From Pseudomonas fluorescens (GTDB lineage Bacteria > Pseudomonadota > Gammaproteobacteria > Pseudomonadales > Pseudomonadaceae): a stretch of DNA of 64,000 nucleotides. The translations under genes and the position numbers were made by a program. The stretch covers positions 248,001-312,000 of the forward strand of contig NZ_CP015225.1 in assembly GCF_001623525.1 (NCBI RefSeq), read 5' to 3'. The notes below the pieces were generated by a model, which worked only from the letters and a program-made list of their open reading frames with translations, was not told where the DNA came from and ran no database searches. Shown here piece after piece: positions 52,862-62,190 of the stretch (within the stretch, counting starts at the first letter, position 1; each line of letters begins with the position of its first letter).

Positions 52862-53893
52862 ATGATACGTTTTGAAGCCATCAAGAAAACTCATAAAGGC
52901 AGCCCGCGAATGGCCGTGAGCGATTTAACGCTTCATGTCCGGGAGGGGGAGATCTGCGTATTTGTCGGGCCAAGTGGGTGTGGCAAAACGACCATTTTGC
53001 GAATGATCAATAGACTGGACACCCAGGACAGTGGCCGCATCAGTGTCAATGGAGTGGCGACCGATGAGCTTGACGTCGTGACGCTTCGCCGTGGCATCGG
53101 TTTCATGATGCAAAGCTCAGCCTTATTTCCTCATCAAACTGTTGCAGAAAATATTGGCGCGGTTCCGCGGCTCTTGGGTTGGAGCAAGCATAAGATCCGC
53201 CAGCGCGTGAGCGAGCTCATTTCCCTGGTCGGGCTTCAGCCGGAATTTCTGGACAGGTACCCTAATCAACTGTCGGGCGGGCAGCAAAGTCGTGTTGCCT
53301 TGGCGAGGGCATTGGCCTCGGACCCACCGGTTGTATTGATGGACGAACCCTTTGCCGCGCTTGATCCGGTGATCCGCGAGCGACTGCAGGACGAACTGGT
53401 TGCGCTGCAGAGGCGTTTGCATAAAACCATTATCCTGGTGACCCATGACATGGAAGAGGCCATCAAGATTGGTGACCGGATCGCCATCTTCGAGGGCGAA
53501 GGAAAGCTTGCTCAGTTCGATACACCTCACAATATCCTTGCCCATCCTGCCAGCGAGTTTGTGAAGAACTTCATCGGCAAGGATCCGCTGTTGAAAAGAC
53601 TGTCGCTGATGAAGGTTTCTGATCTTCCTGTGGATGAAGTTAATTGCGAATTCAAACTTCTGCTGGACGATAAGTCCAATCCGCTGAAGTGGGTCAGTGA
53701 ATCCGACTTGCCTGTCCCTGAACTTACCACGGTGTCGAATAATGATTCGTTGCATCATGCACTGGTTAAAATTCTAACGGCTCCGCTCGGTGTGGTTGTT
53801 CGAGTGGACGAGGCGGGTGGTTACGAAGGTTGCCTGTCGATTGCCAGCTTTCACAGCGCACTCAATGAGCGCCGCTTTGGAAGTGCGCAATGA
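52862..53893 (+). CDS. Quaternary-amine ABC importer ATPase (OpuCA/ProV-like)
   Basis: The 343-residue ATPase has Walker A GPSGCGKTT near 38-46, the LSGGQQSRVALARAL signature, Walker B VVLMDEPFAALDPV and H-loop THDMEEA. A C-terminal part in the position of the CBS pair (about 255-340) follows, as in osmoprotectant importers. It powers import of glycine betaine, choline, carnitine or related compounds. The stop overlaps the permease by 4 bp. Start ATG 52862 has only a weak site, and coupling to the desaturase is by proximity. Confidence 0.92.
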   Translation: MIRFEAIKKTHKGSPRMAVSDLTLHVREGEICVFVGPSGCGKTTILRMINRLDTQDSGRISVNGVATDELDVVTLRRGIGFMMQSSALFPHQTVAENIGAVPRLLGWSKHKIRQRVSELISLVGLQPEFLDRYPNQLSGGQQSRVALARALASDPPVVLMDEPFAALDPVIRERLQDELVALQRRLHKTIILVTHDMEEAIKIGDRIAIFEGEGKLAQFDTPHNILAHPASEFVKNFIGKDPLLKRLSLMKVSDLPVDEVNCEFKLLLDDKSNPLKWVSESDLPVPELTTVSNNDSLHHALVKILTAPLGVVVRVDEAGGYEGCLSIASFHSALNERRFGSAQ

Positions 53894-54519
53894 TTGACTG
53901 GTCCTGGATCGTTGAAAACTGGCAGCAGATAGGCCAGCTGTTATTTGATCATATTCAGCTGGTGACCTTCGGCCTGTTTATAGGAATGTTGTTAGCGGGC
54001 GCAATGGTGCTCTTGACGTTATGGAAGCCAGGGTTGGCGCAGCCCATGATTTATATCAGCGGAATACTTTTTACCATTCCCTCCCTGGCACTGTTCATTT
54101 TGATAATGCCCTTTACCGGTTTGTCCAAGACGACGGCGGTGATTGGTTTGAGCCTGTATGCCTTGCTGATTGTGTTACAGAACACTCTGGCGGGCCTTGC
54201 GAGCAACCCCCCGGACGTGCTGGAAGAAGCCCGTGCGCTAGGGTACACGCGCATGCAGAGATTCCTGGGAGTTGAACTTCCCCTGGCGTTGCCTTCGTTA
54301 TTGGCAGGGCTGCGAACGACCGCAGTGACATTGGTAGGGCTGGTGACGGTTACTGCGTTAATTGGTCAAGGCGGATTGGGGCAGCTGTTCATTACCGGGT
54401 TGGCTCAAAGTTTCACTACGCCTGTGGCGGTCAGTTTGGTTCTTACGGTGATGTTGGCGTTATGTTTTGATTTTCTGTTTTATTCAATCAATAAATGGCT
54501 GGTCCCTTGGGTGCGCTAA
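53890..54519 (+). CDS. OpuC-type ABC importer permease 1
   Basis: The 209-residue protein has five to six helices and the BPD transport loop EEARALGYTRMQRFLGVELPLALPSLLAGLR that docks on the ATPase. It follows the ATPase with an ATGA overlap and runs into the second permease through a TAATG overlap, as in opuCB/opuCD arrangements. The short length is normal for OpuC-type half permeases. Third-position A/T content looks higher here than in neighbouring regions. Confidence 0.92.
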   Translation: MIDWSWIVENWQQIGQLLFDHIQLVTFGLFIGMLLAGAMVLLTLWKPGLAQPMIYISGILFTIPSLALFILIMPFTGLSKTTAVIGLSLYALLIVLQNTLAGLASNPPDVLEEARALGYTRMQRFLGVELPLALPSLLAGLRTTAVTLVGLVTVTALIGQGGLGQLFITGLAQSFTTPVAVSLVLTVMLALCFDFLFYSINKWLVPWVR

Positions 54520-55202
54520 TGAATAGGATCGCAGATGTCTACCTCTGGTTTTCTCTTCCTGAACACTGGTTGGGCGAAGACGGAATACTGACTCGGCTGG
54601 CAGAGCATATTTATTATGTGTCTTTGAGCCTGGCTATTGCTTGTGCGATAGCGTTGCCGCTCGGCGTACTCATGGCTAACTACCGCAAAGGCGCGCAGGT
54701 GGCGATCGGGCTGTTCAATATTGGGCGAGCATTGCCTTCCCTGGGTATTGTGATACTTGCAATCATGCTCATTGGCTATGAAACCAGCACGGTGATTATC
54801 GCCTTGGTCACCATGAGCATCCCGCCGATATTGACCAATACCTATGTTGGCATCGATCAGGTGGATTCGTCTCTGAAGCATGCTGCCAAATCGATGGGGA
54901 TGCGCAGATGGCAGATGTTTATCCAGCTGGAATTACCGTTGGCTTTTCCACTGATCTTTTCTGGATTCCGATCAGCCCTGGTGCAACTTATTGCCACGGC
55001 CACCATTGCCGCCTATGCAGGGTTCGGCGGGCTGGGCAGGTTTCTCATTGACGGGCTGGGTCGAAATGACATCCCTCAAATCATTGGCGGCGCACTGGTG
55101 GTGTCGGCACTTGCGATTGTCAGCGAGTGGGTTTGTTCAATGATCGAAACACTCATGGTTCGAAAATGGCGAGCGGGGGATGTTGAACTGAGCGCTACAT
55201 GA
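54519..55202 (+). CDS. OpuC-type ABC importer permease 2
   Basis: ATG 54519 overlaps the previous stop by one base (TAATG) and gives 227 residues; the frame from 54495 adds eight residues out of context. Helices flank the docking loop LKHAAKSMGMRRWQMFIQLELPLAFPLIFSGFR. The pair of unlike permeases forms the heteromeric channel of the importer. Fifty bases separate it from the binding-protein start. Confidence 0.92.
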   Translation: MNRIADVYLWFSLPEHWLGEDGILTRLAEHIYYVSLSLAIACAIALPLGVLMANYRKGAQVAIGLFNIGRALPSLGIVILAIMLIGYETSTVIIALVTMSIPPILTNTYVGIDQVDSSLKHAAKSMGMRRWQMFIQLELPLAFPLIFSGFRSALVQLIATATIAAYAGFGGLGRFLIDGLGRNDIPQIIGGALVVSALAIVSEWVCSMIETLMVRKWRAGDVELSAT

Positions 55203-55251
55203 TCAGGGGCATTTGAAAGTGCGTATTAATTCTGCAGAGGTGCAAATCCAA

Positions 55252-56157
55252 ATGAAAAACAAACAACGTTCGAAGGCTCGTTCAGCGCACTCGGTTTCAT
55301 TGTTGCTGGGGTTAGGCTTGCTGGTGGGCAGCGCATTTGCCAGTGCCCAGTCCATCACCATAGGCGGGGCCAATTTTTCCGAGCAGACGATTCTCGCGAA
55401 CATCTATGCGTCAGCTTTGAAAAAGGAAGGGATTGAGGTCAAGACCCGGCTCAATCTGGGGAACCGCCAGATCATCGCCAAGGCGCTGGAAAACGGGGAT
55501 ATCGACGTTGTACCCGAGTACATAGGATCACTGTTGAGTTTCTATGACGACAAGAGCGCCCTGACCAGCCAAAAGGAGATCGTCAGCGCCTTGCAACAGA
55601 AGTTGCCAGCGGGCCTCCAGTTGCTTGAGCCTTCGGCCGCGGGCTCTATTACCGCTTGGGCCGTCACCAGGAAAACCGCAGAAAAGTACAACTTGCACAG
55701 CTTGTCCGACCTGGCGCCTGTCTCAGGCGATCTCACGCTGGGCGGGCCTCCCGAAGTCACCACTGCTGCATTAGGCCTGCCCGGGTTGAAGGCGGTCTAC
55801 GGCATCAACTTCAAGAGCGTCAAATCGCTGGACATGGGCGGGCCCTTGTCGCGGCTGGCGCTGAACTCAGGCGCTATCGACGTCGCCACGGTGGTCTCCA
55901 CGCAAGGCATCCTGGCGAAAGAACCTTGGGTAGTGCTCGAGGACGACAAGCATCAACAGCCCCTGCAAAACATTACGCCACTGGGACGCAAGGCGTTGCT
56001 AACCCCAGAAGTCACCAAAGTGCTCAACGAGGTCTCTGCAAAACTGACCGATGACGACCTCAAGCAACTCAATCGCCTGGTTGATATCGATCACAAGGAT
56101 CCCGCAAAAGTCGCGGCGCAGTGGGTCGCTGAAAATACCGTCAAGGCGGCCAACTGA
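55252..56157 (+). CDS. OpuC-type substrate-binding protein for quaternary ammonium or sulfonium compounds
   Basis: ATG 55252 follows AGGTG nine bases upstream (301 residues); GTG or other starts near 55213 are less likely. A basic N-terminus and hydrophobic core (SVSLLLGLGLLVGSAFA-SA) form a signal peptide. The mature start ITIGGANFSEQTILANIYAS and LENGDIDVVPEYIGSLLSFY are diagnostic of the OpuBC/OpuCC/OsmX family. It binds the ligand in the periplasm and delivers it to the two permeases. Unlike the truncated protein at 49640 it is intact, so this importer should be functional. Confidence 0.92.
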   Translation: MKNKQRSKARSAHSVSLLLGLGLLVGSAFASAQSITIGGANFSEQTILANIYASALKKEGIEVKTRLNLGNRQIIAKALENGDIDVVPEYIGSLLSFYDDKSALTSQKEIVSALQQKLPAGLQLLEPSAAGSITAWAVTRKTAEKYNLHSLSDLAPVSGDLTLGGPPEVTTAALGLPGLKAVYGINFKSVKSLDMGGPLSRLALNSGAIDVATVVSTQGILAKEPWVVLEDDKHQQPLQNITPLGRKALLTPEVTKVLNEVSAKLTDDDLKQLNRLVDIDHKDPAKVAAQWVAENTVKAAN

Positions 56158-56193
56158 ACATGAATGCGATGTGGGTAAGGTCGCGGAGGCGTT

Positions 56194-57522
56194 ATGTCCA
56201 ATAAAAGCATGATTTTGAATTTGTTCTTTTTTAATCCCCAAGGGGATCATCGTTTTTCTTGGCGCCACCCGCTGTCACCGACCAAGGAAATATTGACGCT
56301 GGGGTACTACGTAAAACTGGTGCAGGCGGCCGAGGCGGCGAAGTTCGATGCGGTGTTTGTCGCGGACCACGTCGCGGTCTGGGACTCCGTCGCCAGTGGG
56401 TTGAGGCACTATGCCAACGCCCGCCTTGAACCGATTACGCTCTTGTCCGCATTGGCGGCTGTCACCGAACACATCGGGCTGATGGGCACCGCTTCAACGT
56501 CCTATAACGAGCCCTTCAACCTCGCGCGATATTTTGCTTCGCTGGACTACCTCAGCACAGGGCGAGCCAGCTGGAATATCGTGACGTCCTGGTTGGAAGA
56601 AGAGGCTTCGAATTTCGGATTGTCAGGCGTGACGAAGCACGGCGATCGTTATCGGCGGGCCGAGGAGTTCATTCATGTCGTCAAGCAGCTTTGGGACTCC
56701 TGGGAGGAGGGGGCCCTTGAGTTTGACAAGGACAGCGGCGATTTTGCCGACCCGTCCAAGATTCACCCGATCCATCACGAAGGAGCTCATTTCAACGTGC
56801 GTGGGCCGCTGAACGTGCCGCGTCCACCGCAAGGACATCCGGTCCTTGCCCAGGCGGGGTCTTCTGAAGCGGGCAAGGATCTGGCCGCCGCCCATGCGGA
56901 CGTGCATTTCTGTTTCATCAATACGGTCGAGGAGGGACTGGCGTATAGGGCCGATTTGAATCGCCGACTCGAGTTGAAGGGGCGGCATTCCAGTGATCTG
57001 AAAATCATTACCGGTGTGCTTCCGGTGGTTCTGGAGGATGAGACTGAGGAGGAGCGACGTCGGCAACTGGAGGACAGCCTCATTATCGATGCCGTGGCGA
57101 TTGATCTGGTCTCCAGCTACACCCGTCTTGATCTGACAGGCCTGTCGCCGGACAGCCCGCTACCCGCCTTGCCGGATGAGTCTGAGTTCGATGGCATTCG
57201 AACCGAGCTGGCCTTGCTCAAGAAATACGACACCTCGTTGTCCATCCGCGAGATAGGGCGCCGGTTGGTCAAGAGTTCCAGTACCTGGCTGCTGATCGGA
57301 ACGGCGGAGCATATTGCCGAGAAGCTTTCAGCGTTGTACGAGTCGAATGCCGTCGATGGCTACAACCTCATGTTTCCGTTTTTGCCCACGGACTTCGAAA
57401 CATTTACCCGTGGCGTGGTGCCTTTGCTGCAAGCCAGAGGGGTGTTCCGCCAGGAATATGAACCCGGGACCCTGAGGGATCGCTTGGGTTTGAAGATGCC
57501 TGCCAACCGCTTCCTGCTGTGA
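56194..57522 (+). CDS. LLM-class flavin-dependent monooxygenase (NtaA/SnaA/DszA family)
   Basis: GGAGGC precedes ATG 56194 (442 residues). The TIM-barrel monooxygenase pattern is clear: YYVKLVQAAEAAKFDAVFVAD, LEPITLLSALAAVTEHIGLM, DYLSTGRASWNIVTSW, and HPVLAQAGSSEAGKDLAAAH. This subgroup, with reduced flavin from a partner reductase, oxidises nitrilotriacetate, EDTA, dibenzothiophene sulfone and dimethyl sulfide. In this context it could oxidise the imported compound or a DMS-like product; that is inference. No flavin reductase gene is seen nearby. It lies 36 bp after the binding-protein gene. Confidence 0.9.
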   Translation: MSNKSMILNLFFFNPQGDHRFSWRHPLSPTKEILTLGYYVKLVQAAEAAKFDAVFVADHVAVWDSVASGLRHYANARLEPITLLSALAAVTEHIGLMGTASTSYNEPFNLARYFASLDYLSTGRASWNIVTSWLEEEASNFGLSGVTKHGDRYRRAEEFIHVVKQLWDSWEEGALEFDKDSGDFADPSKIHPIHHEGAHFNVRGPLNVPRPPQGHPVLAQAGSSEAGKDLAAAHADVHFCFINTVEEGLAYRADLNRRLELKGRHSSDLKIITGVLPVVLEDETEEERRRQLEDSLIIDAVAIDLVSSYTRLDLTGLSPDSPLPALPDESEFDGIRTELALLKKYDTSLSIREIGRRLVKSSSTWLLIGTAEHIAEKLSALYESNAVDGYNLMFPFLPTDFETFTRGVVPLLQARGVFRQEYEPGTLRDRLGLKMPANRFLL

Positions 57523-57559
57523 TCAGCGTCAATCACAATCCTCTGAATGGATTTTTCAT

Positions 57560-58342
57560 ATGACCAGCGATCTATCCATGTACCTCGCTCCCGCCAGGGT
57601 TTTACAGGCCCAGGACGCCTGGCTCCAGCGCATCCTGGAGATTCTGGGGGAGCGCCGTGAGCAAAAGCAGATCGTTGATCCCGTGTCCCATTGGCTTTCC
57701 CCCGATCTGTTGTTATCCCAGACCTGCGGCTATCCATTGGTCACGTCATTGCGGGGAAAGGTGAGGCTGATTGGGCGTCCGAGCTATGAGCTCGCTCATG
57801 GCTCGGGGGGTGAGCATTGCAGTTTGCTGCTGTGTAGAGCTGATTCGCCCGTGACTGATCTGGCGGATTTGCAGGGCAGCCATGGACTGATCAACGCCCG
57901 GGATTCCAACTCTGGAATGAATTTATTGCGTCACACGTTGGCTGGGATCAGCGACCGCGGTTTTTTCTCGAAACTCACCTTTACCGGATCCCACAGGGAG
58001 AGCATGCGCAGACTGAAAAAGGGCGAGGGCGATTTGGCTTCCATCGACAGTGTCACCTACGACTATCTGGCGAGAGACCACAGTGACGAGATCGAAGGCC
58101 TCAGGATCCTGGCGCGAAGTGTGCGCAGTCCCTGCCTGCCCTACATAACGTCGATTCGTAGAACGGCGACGCAAGCGGACTCTATCAGGCGCGCAATGAA
58201 CGAAGCCCTGAGCCAGCTTCCTGAGATTTCCCGTGACCTGGCGATCAGGGAAGTCCTGCCGGCCAGTGAGGCTGACTATGAGTGTCTTCTGGAGTATGAG
58301 CGCAGTGCGGCCAATCGCGGTTTTTCGTTTGTATCATCCTGA
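57560..58342 (+). CDS. Leaderless PhnD/periplasmic-binding-protein-like protein
   Basis: The 260-residue protein resembles PhnD-type binding folds (QTCGYPLVTSLRGKVRLIGRP, LQGSHGLINARDSNSGMNLL, GDLASIDSVTYDYLARDH). It has no signal peptide or lipobox, so it should be cytoplasmic. Such proteins can sense or sequester a ligand instead of serving transport; no partner permease is adjacent. It is 37 bp after the monooxygenase in the same direction and ends the operon. Its start lacks a strong ribosome site. Confidence 0.8.
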   Translation: MTSDLSMYLAPARVLQAQDAWLQRILEILGERREQKQIVDPVSHWLSPDLLLSQTCGYPLVTSLRGKVRLIGRPSYELAHGSGGEHCSLLLCRADSPVTDLADLQGSHGLINARDSNSGMNLLRHTLAGISDRGFFSKLTFTGSHRESMRRLKKGEGDLASIDSVTYDYLARDHSDEIEGLRILARSVRSPCLPYITSIRRTATQADSIRRAMNEALSQLPEISRDLAIREVLPASEADYECLLEYERSAANRGFSFVSS

Positions 58343-58344
58343 GC

Positions 58345-58366
58345 GGCGAGCCGTCCCTGGCTCGCC
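58345..58366. terminator. Hairpin between convergent operon end and chemoreceptor gene
   Basis: An 8-bp perfect GC-rich stem (GGCGAGCC / GGCTCGCC) with a six-base loop begins three bases after the 58342 stop and ends 13 bases before the chemoreceptor stop. No T-tract follows on either strand, so termination efficiency is uncertain. Confidence 0.45.
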
Positions 58367-58378
58367 ACCTCAAACAGG

Positions 58379-60322
58379 CTAGAACCTGAAGCGCCCAACC
58401 AAGCCCTTGAGCTGCCCGGAAATATCCGTCAGACGCCCCGAGCCGGTCTGCGCCGAGTGGGCGAATTCCTCGACCAACTGGGCATCGGCATGGATCTGCG
58501 CGATGTGCCGGTTGATGTCTTCGGCCACCTGGTGCTGTTCCTCTGCCGCCGTGGCGATCTGCGTATTCTGGTCGCGAATCGAGTCCACCGAGTTGCGGAT
58601 CTTGTCGAAACTGTCGCGGGCCTGTTGGATGCGTTCCACGCTGGTTTGCGACACCTGCAGGCTGCTTTGCATCTGCTGGGTGACTTCCTGGGTGCGACGA
58701 GCAAGGTTACCCAGCAGGCTGTCGATCTCGCCGGTGGAATCGGCGGTACGCCTTGCCAGCGCCCGGACTTCGTCAGCCACTACGGCGAACCCGCGACCTT
58801 GATCGCCGGCCCGCGCGGCTTCGATGGCGGCGTTGAGGGCCAACAGGTTGGTCTGTTCGGCGATCGAGCGAATGGTGTCGAGGATGGTGTTGATGTTCTT
58901 GCTGTCTTGTTCCAGCGCCTGCATGGTCTGGGTCGACTTTTGCAGGTCGTCGCTCAGTTTCATCACGCTGCCGGTGGCTTCGCCGATGTGATGCTGGCCG
59001 TCGTGCACGTCACGATAGCCTTCGTCCGCACTGGAGGCGGCCTGGCTGCAAGAGCGGGCCACTTCGTTGGCGGTGGCGACCATTTCGTTGAACGCGGTGC
59101 TCACCAGTTCCACGGCCTGGCGCTGGCGCCCGGCAGCGTCGTTCATGTTCTGGGCCACGTGGCTGGTATCGGCTGCGGCGGTTTGCAGGTCGGAAGAGGC
59201 GCTGCCGATGCGCTGCATCAGTTGCGCGATCATGCCCAGGAACTGGTTGAACCAGCCCGCCAGGGTGGCCGTTTCGTCCTTGCCTTGTACGGTGAGCTTG
59301 CGGGTGAGGTCGCCTTCACCTTCGGCGATTTCCTGCAGGCCATTGGCAACACCGCGAATCGGCCGCACGATGACGCTGGCGAAACTGGCGCCCACCAAAG
59401 CGAACACCACGGCCAGTACGGCGGCAATGGCGGCGATCAGCCAAGTCAGGCTCGAAGCCTCGGCCATCACTTCATCGCGCTTGATCAGGCCGATGAAGCG
59501 CCAGCCCAACCCTTTGGAGCTGACCACGTTGGCCATGTAGGGCACGCCGTCGATTTCGATCTGGGTCACGCCATCGCTGCTTTTGGCCAGCTCGGCATAG
59601 TTGGGCCCAAGGTCGGCCAACGGCTTGAAGTTGTGCTTGGCATCGGCAGGGTCCACCAGGACGTTGCCGTTGGCTTCCACCAGCATCAGGTAGCCGCTTT
59701 CACCCAGCTTGATGTTCTTGACCAGTTCGGTGAGCTGCTTGAGCGACACGTCCAGGCCGACCACGCCGATAGGTTTGCCACTGGCGTCGGCGACGGTGTG
59801 TACGGTGCCAATCAGCGATACGTCGTCCGGCGCCCAATAATAGGCGTCCGTGCGTACGTTGGTGCCCGGTGCGGCCATCGCGGCCTTGTACCATGGACGT
59901 ACGCGCGGGTCGTAGTTGGCCATTTTGGGATCGTCCGGCCAACTGGCATAGCCGCCGTCCTCCATGCCCACGGAAAGGTAGGCGGTGGTGGGGTGGCTCT
60001 TGGCGAATCTCTCGAAGATATCCAGAAGCTGCTGGTTGATCTCGGGGAATGGCTGTTGTGCGGCGTCGGCACCGGCGTAGCTTTTCAGCCCTTTGGCCGC
60101 GATGACCCGGGGGTCCTTGGCGAAGAATTCGACGTTCTGGCTGATGCCATCGAAAAACTGCTTCATGCCGTTGTCGATCTGGCGAATCTCACGACCACTG
60201 CTGTCCAGGAAGTTGGCTTTTGCGGCGTCGCGCAGGTTCAGCACGACAAGCACCGCCACCAGGATAACTGGAAGGCAGGCGATGGCCGCGAACGCCCATG
60301 TCAGCTTCTGTTTGATATTCAT
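58379..60322 (-). CDS. Methyl-accepting chemotaxis protein with dCache sensor
   Basis: A 647-residue receptor has a membrane helix at 7-30, a periplasmic dCache_1-type domain (about 35-280, including [22 protein letters not shown] and [20 protein letters not shown]), a second helix near 290-315 and HAMP. The signalling tip follows with [39 protein letters not shown]. The dCache motif Y-x(n)-D-V-S resembles receptors for amino acids or quaternary amines. No tethering pentapeptide is visible at the C-terminus. Given its place beside a betaine-type importer, its ligand may be the same compound. Confidence 0.93.
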   Translation of the reverse strand: MNIKQKLTWAFAAIACLPVILVAVLVVLNLRDAAKANFLDSSGREIRQIDNGMKQFFDGISQNVEFFAKDPRVIAAKGLKSYAGADAAQQPFPEINQQLLDIFERFAKSHPTTAYLSVGMEDGGYASWPDDPKMANYDPRVRPWYKAAMAAPGTNVRTDAYYWAPDDVSLIGTVHTVADASGKPIGVVGLDVSLKQLTELVKNIKLGESGYLMLVEANGNVLVDPADAKHNFKPLADLGPNYAELAKSSDGVTQIEIDGVPYMANVVSSKGLGWRFIGLIKRDEVMAEASSLTWLIAAIAAVLAVVFALVGASFASVIVRPIRGVANGLQEIAEGEGDLTRKLTVQGKDETATLAGWFNQFLGMIAQLMQRIGSASSDLQTAAADTSHVAQNMNDAAGRQRQAVELVSTAFNEMVATANEVARSCSQAASSADEGYRDVHDGQHHIGEATGSVMKLSDDLQKSTQTMQALEQDSKNINTILDTIRSIAEQTNLLALNAAIEAARAGDQGRGFAVVADEVRALARRTADSTGEIDSLLGNLARRTQEVTQQMQSSLQVSQTSVERIQQARDSFDKIRNSVDSIRDQNTQIATAAEEQHQVAEDINRHIAQIHADAQLVEEFAHSAQTGSGRLTDISGQLKGLVGRFRF

Positions 60323-60615
60323 GACTTCTCCCGCGGAATATTTTAAGTGTTGGAGCGGCGGAAACAGCAGTGGTTGGCGTTGCGAGTCTCTGGAAGGGAA
60401 AAGCGCCCATGCCTACTGACAGTGTATCGACCAAAGTCGTAGGCACTTGAGGCTTTCCATTATGGCGCGGACCGACCGGTAGACGGCGCAGGCGCGATTG
60501 CAGCCGGCTTGACTAGTCTGGAAGATAGCGTGGTTTGCTCTGCGCCTTCGCCCTGCGGCTCAAGGCCCCCACGTGCAGCCAATCATCATCGTCTTTGATG
60601 TATTAACGAGGCCCT

Positions 60616-61659
60616 ATGCCAAGCGCATTCGAGAGCGTACTCAAAAACAAGAACATGGCTTATCGACCGCTCGGATCAGCGCCCGCCAGCCAGGTGCCGA
60701 TCCGCGTCGCGTTTGTATTGATGGATAATTTCTCGATGATGTCCTTCACCGGTGCGGTGGACGCGCTGGTGACCGCCAATCTGATGAGCGACATGCCCCT
60801 CTATGAAGTGCTGACGGTGGGGGTTTCAGGTGGGCAAGTCACGAGCGACCTGGGCATTGTCATCTCGACCGACATCGAACTGGCGCAGATGCCGGAAAAC
60901 CAGGACGTGCTGATTGTCGCCGGGGGCTTTCGCGTGAAGTTGCAAGGCCATCCCTTGCTGCGGCGCAAGCTGCGTGCCAACGCGGCGTCTGGGACGATAC
61001 TGGGAGGACTGTGGAACGGCGTCTTCTTTGTGGCCGATGCCAATCTGCTGGACGGTTTCGAATGCGCTGTCCACCCGGAAAGCCGCGCCATGATGGCGGA
61101 GGTGTTTCCCCATGTGAAGGTGTCCAGCCGGGCCTATGTCGTTGATCGGGAGCGGGTCAGTTGCGCGGGGGCCAACAGTTCGCTGCGCATGATGCTCCAA
61201 TTGATTCGCCAGACGGGCGGGGCGGCGCTCGTGGGCGCTATCGAGGAAATTCTTCGTTGTGACGAGTCTGGCGATGATGCGACGGACTTGCCTCCGGTCT
61301 TCGTCGAAACCGACCCGACGTTGCCGGAAAGCCTCAAGCTGGCCCTGGAACTGATGTGGCAAAACGTAGAAGAGCCGTTGACCATCGATGAGCTGGCGGC
61401 GTGCGTCAAGATTTCCAAGCGGCAGTTGGAGCGGCGGTTCTGCAGTTTTCTCGGTGCGACGCCCACACGCTATTACCTGGAACTGCGCTTGACGCGTGCC
61501 CGCCAGCTCATCCAGCAAACCAATCGATCCGTGACCGAAATCGCCGTGGCGACGGGCTTCGTCAGCTCCCCGCACTTCCAGCGTCGTTTCCGGGATTTTT
61601 TTGGTGTGCCGCCTGGTAGCTATCGCTCGAAATCGGAGCGCAAACAAACCGTGCGATGA
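60616..61659 (+). CDS. GATase1-like AraC-family regulator (GbdR/CdhR type)
   Basis: The 347-residue protein has an N-terminal DJ-1/PfpI-like domain (about 28-205: VAFVLMDNFSMMSFTGAVDA, DVLIVAGGFRVKL) that senses ligand without catalysis. The C-terminal AraC double helix-turn-helix contains MTIDELAACVKISKRQLERR-like and VTEIAVATGFVSSPHFQRRF segments. Proteins of this architecture in Pseudomonas (GbdR, CdhR, SouR) activate glycine betaine, carnitine and sarcosine genes. It is divergent from the chemoreceptor across 293 bp with no other gene and is the likely activator of the 51.9-58.3 kb operon. Confidence 0.9.
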   Translation: MPSAFESVLKNKNMAYRPLGSAPASQVPIRVAFVLMDNFSMMSFTGAVDALVTANLMSDMPLYEVLTVGVSGGQVTSDLGIVISTDIELAQMPENQDVLIVAGGFRVKLQGHPLLRRKLRANAASGTILGGLWNGVFFVADANLLDGFECAVHPESRAMMAEVFPHVKVSSRAYVVDRERVSCAGANSSLRMMLQLIRQTGGAALVGAIEEILRCDESGDDATDLPPVFVETDPTLPESLKLALELMWQNVEEPLTIDELAACVKISKRQLERRFCSFLGATPTRYYLELRLTRARQLIQQTNRSVTEIAVATGFVSSPHFQRRFRDFFGVPPGSYRSKSERKQTVR

Positions 61660-61727
61660 AGGCGCAGGCTGATCAGAGAGGAGTTTTCAGGGGGCGAGGG
61701 CGTTGCCGCGCCGTAGCGCGGGGGCTA

Positions 61728-61752
61728 TGTGGGGGCAAGCTTTACTCCCACA
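61728..61752. repeat. Degenerate REP-like element
   Basis: TGTGGG at 61728-61733 pairs with CCCACA at 61747-61752 around a GCAAGC core, between the convergent regulator and the periplasmic hypothetical gene. It may end both transcripts. Confidence 0.5.
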
Positions 61753-61776
61753 CAGTTCCTGCGTGACGAATACAAG

Positions 61777-62190
61777 TCAGGTGTTATCGTCTGTTTGTTT
61801 TTCGGTGGGCAGGTCTTCAGTTTGTGGCGCGGCTTTCGAAGCGGTCAAGGAGGTGTCGTTGCACAGCACTTTTCCGACTTCGTCGGCTATCGAGCCATCG
61901 ATGATTCGCCCTTCCATCTGGTCGAACTGAGCTTTTTCCACCCCTGAAAGACTGTTGTACATCCCCATGTGTCGAACATTGCGGTTGGCGCAGTCGAGTT
62001 CAAGCTTCGTGTAGTTGGTGAAGTAAGTGCCCGATCTTTGTACGGTGGCCTGGATGGCTGAACCGCTGTCGACAAACGAAACGATGGAGTACACGGCATC
62101 CGAATCATCGTAGATGTACTTGATGTTCTGGACGTCCGCAGCCGCATTGCACGCAATAGAGAGTAACGCGAGGGATATAACGGTTTTCAT
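61777..62190 (-). CDS. Periplasmic hypothetical protein, 137 residues
   Basis: ATG 62190 with GGAAG six bases upstream starts MKTVISLALLSIACNAAADV, a clear signal peptide cleaved after AAA. The mature part has VQNIKYIYDDSDAVYSIVSF, a TKLELDCANRNVRHM block with two cysteines (also KVLCNDTSL) that could form a disulfide, and an acidic, Thr-rich tail. The pattern resembles small surface-adhesin-like domains, but the family is not certain. Upstream in-frame residues to 62385 are not used. Confidence 0.75.
   Translation of the reverse strand: MKTVISLALLSIACNAAADVQNIKYIYDDSDAVYSIVSFVDSGSAIQATVQRSGTYFTNYTKLELDCANRNVRHMGMYNSLSGVEKAQFDQMEGRIIDGSIADEVGKVLCNDTSLTASKAAPQTEDLPTEKQTDDNT

Noticed and set aside
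57560..58342. Phosphonate importer component
   Set aside because: No signal peptide and no phosphonate permease, ATPase or C-P lyase gene nearby; the similarity is to the fold only.
58457..60346. 629-codon frame antisense to the chemoreceptor
   Set aside because: Shadow of the high-GC coding strand; the receptor on the other strand is a clear full-length family member.
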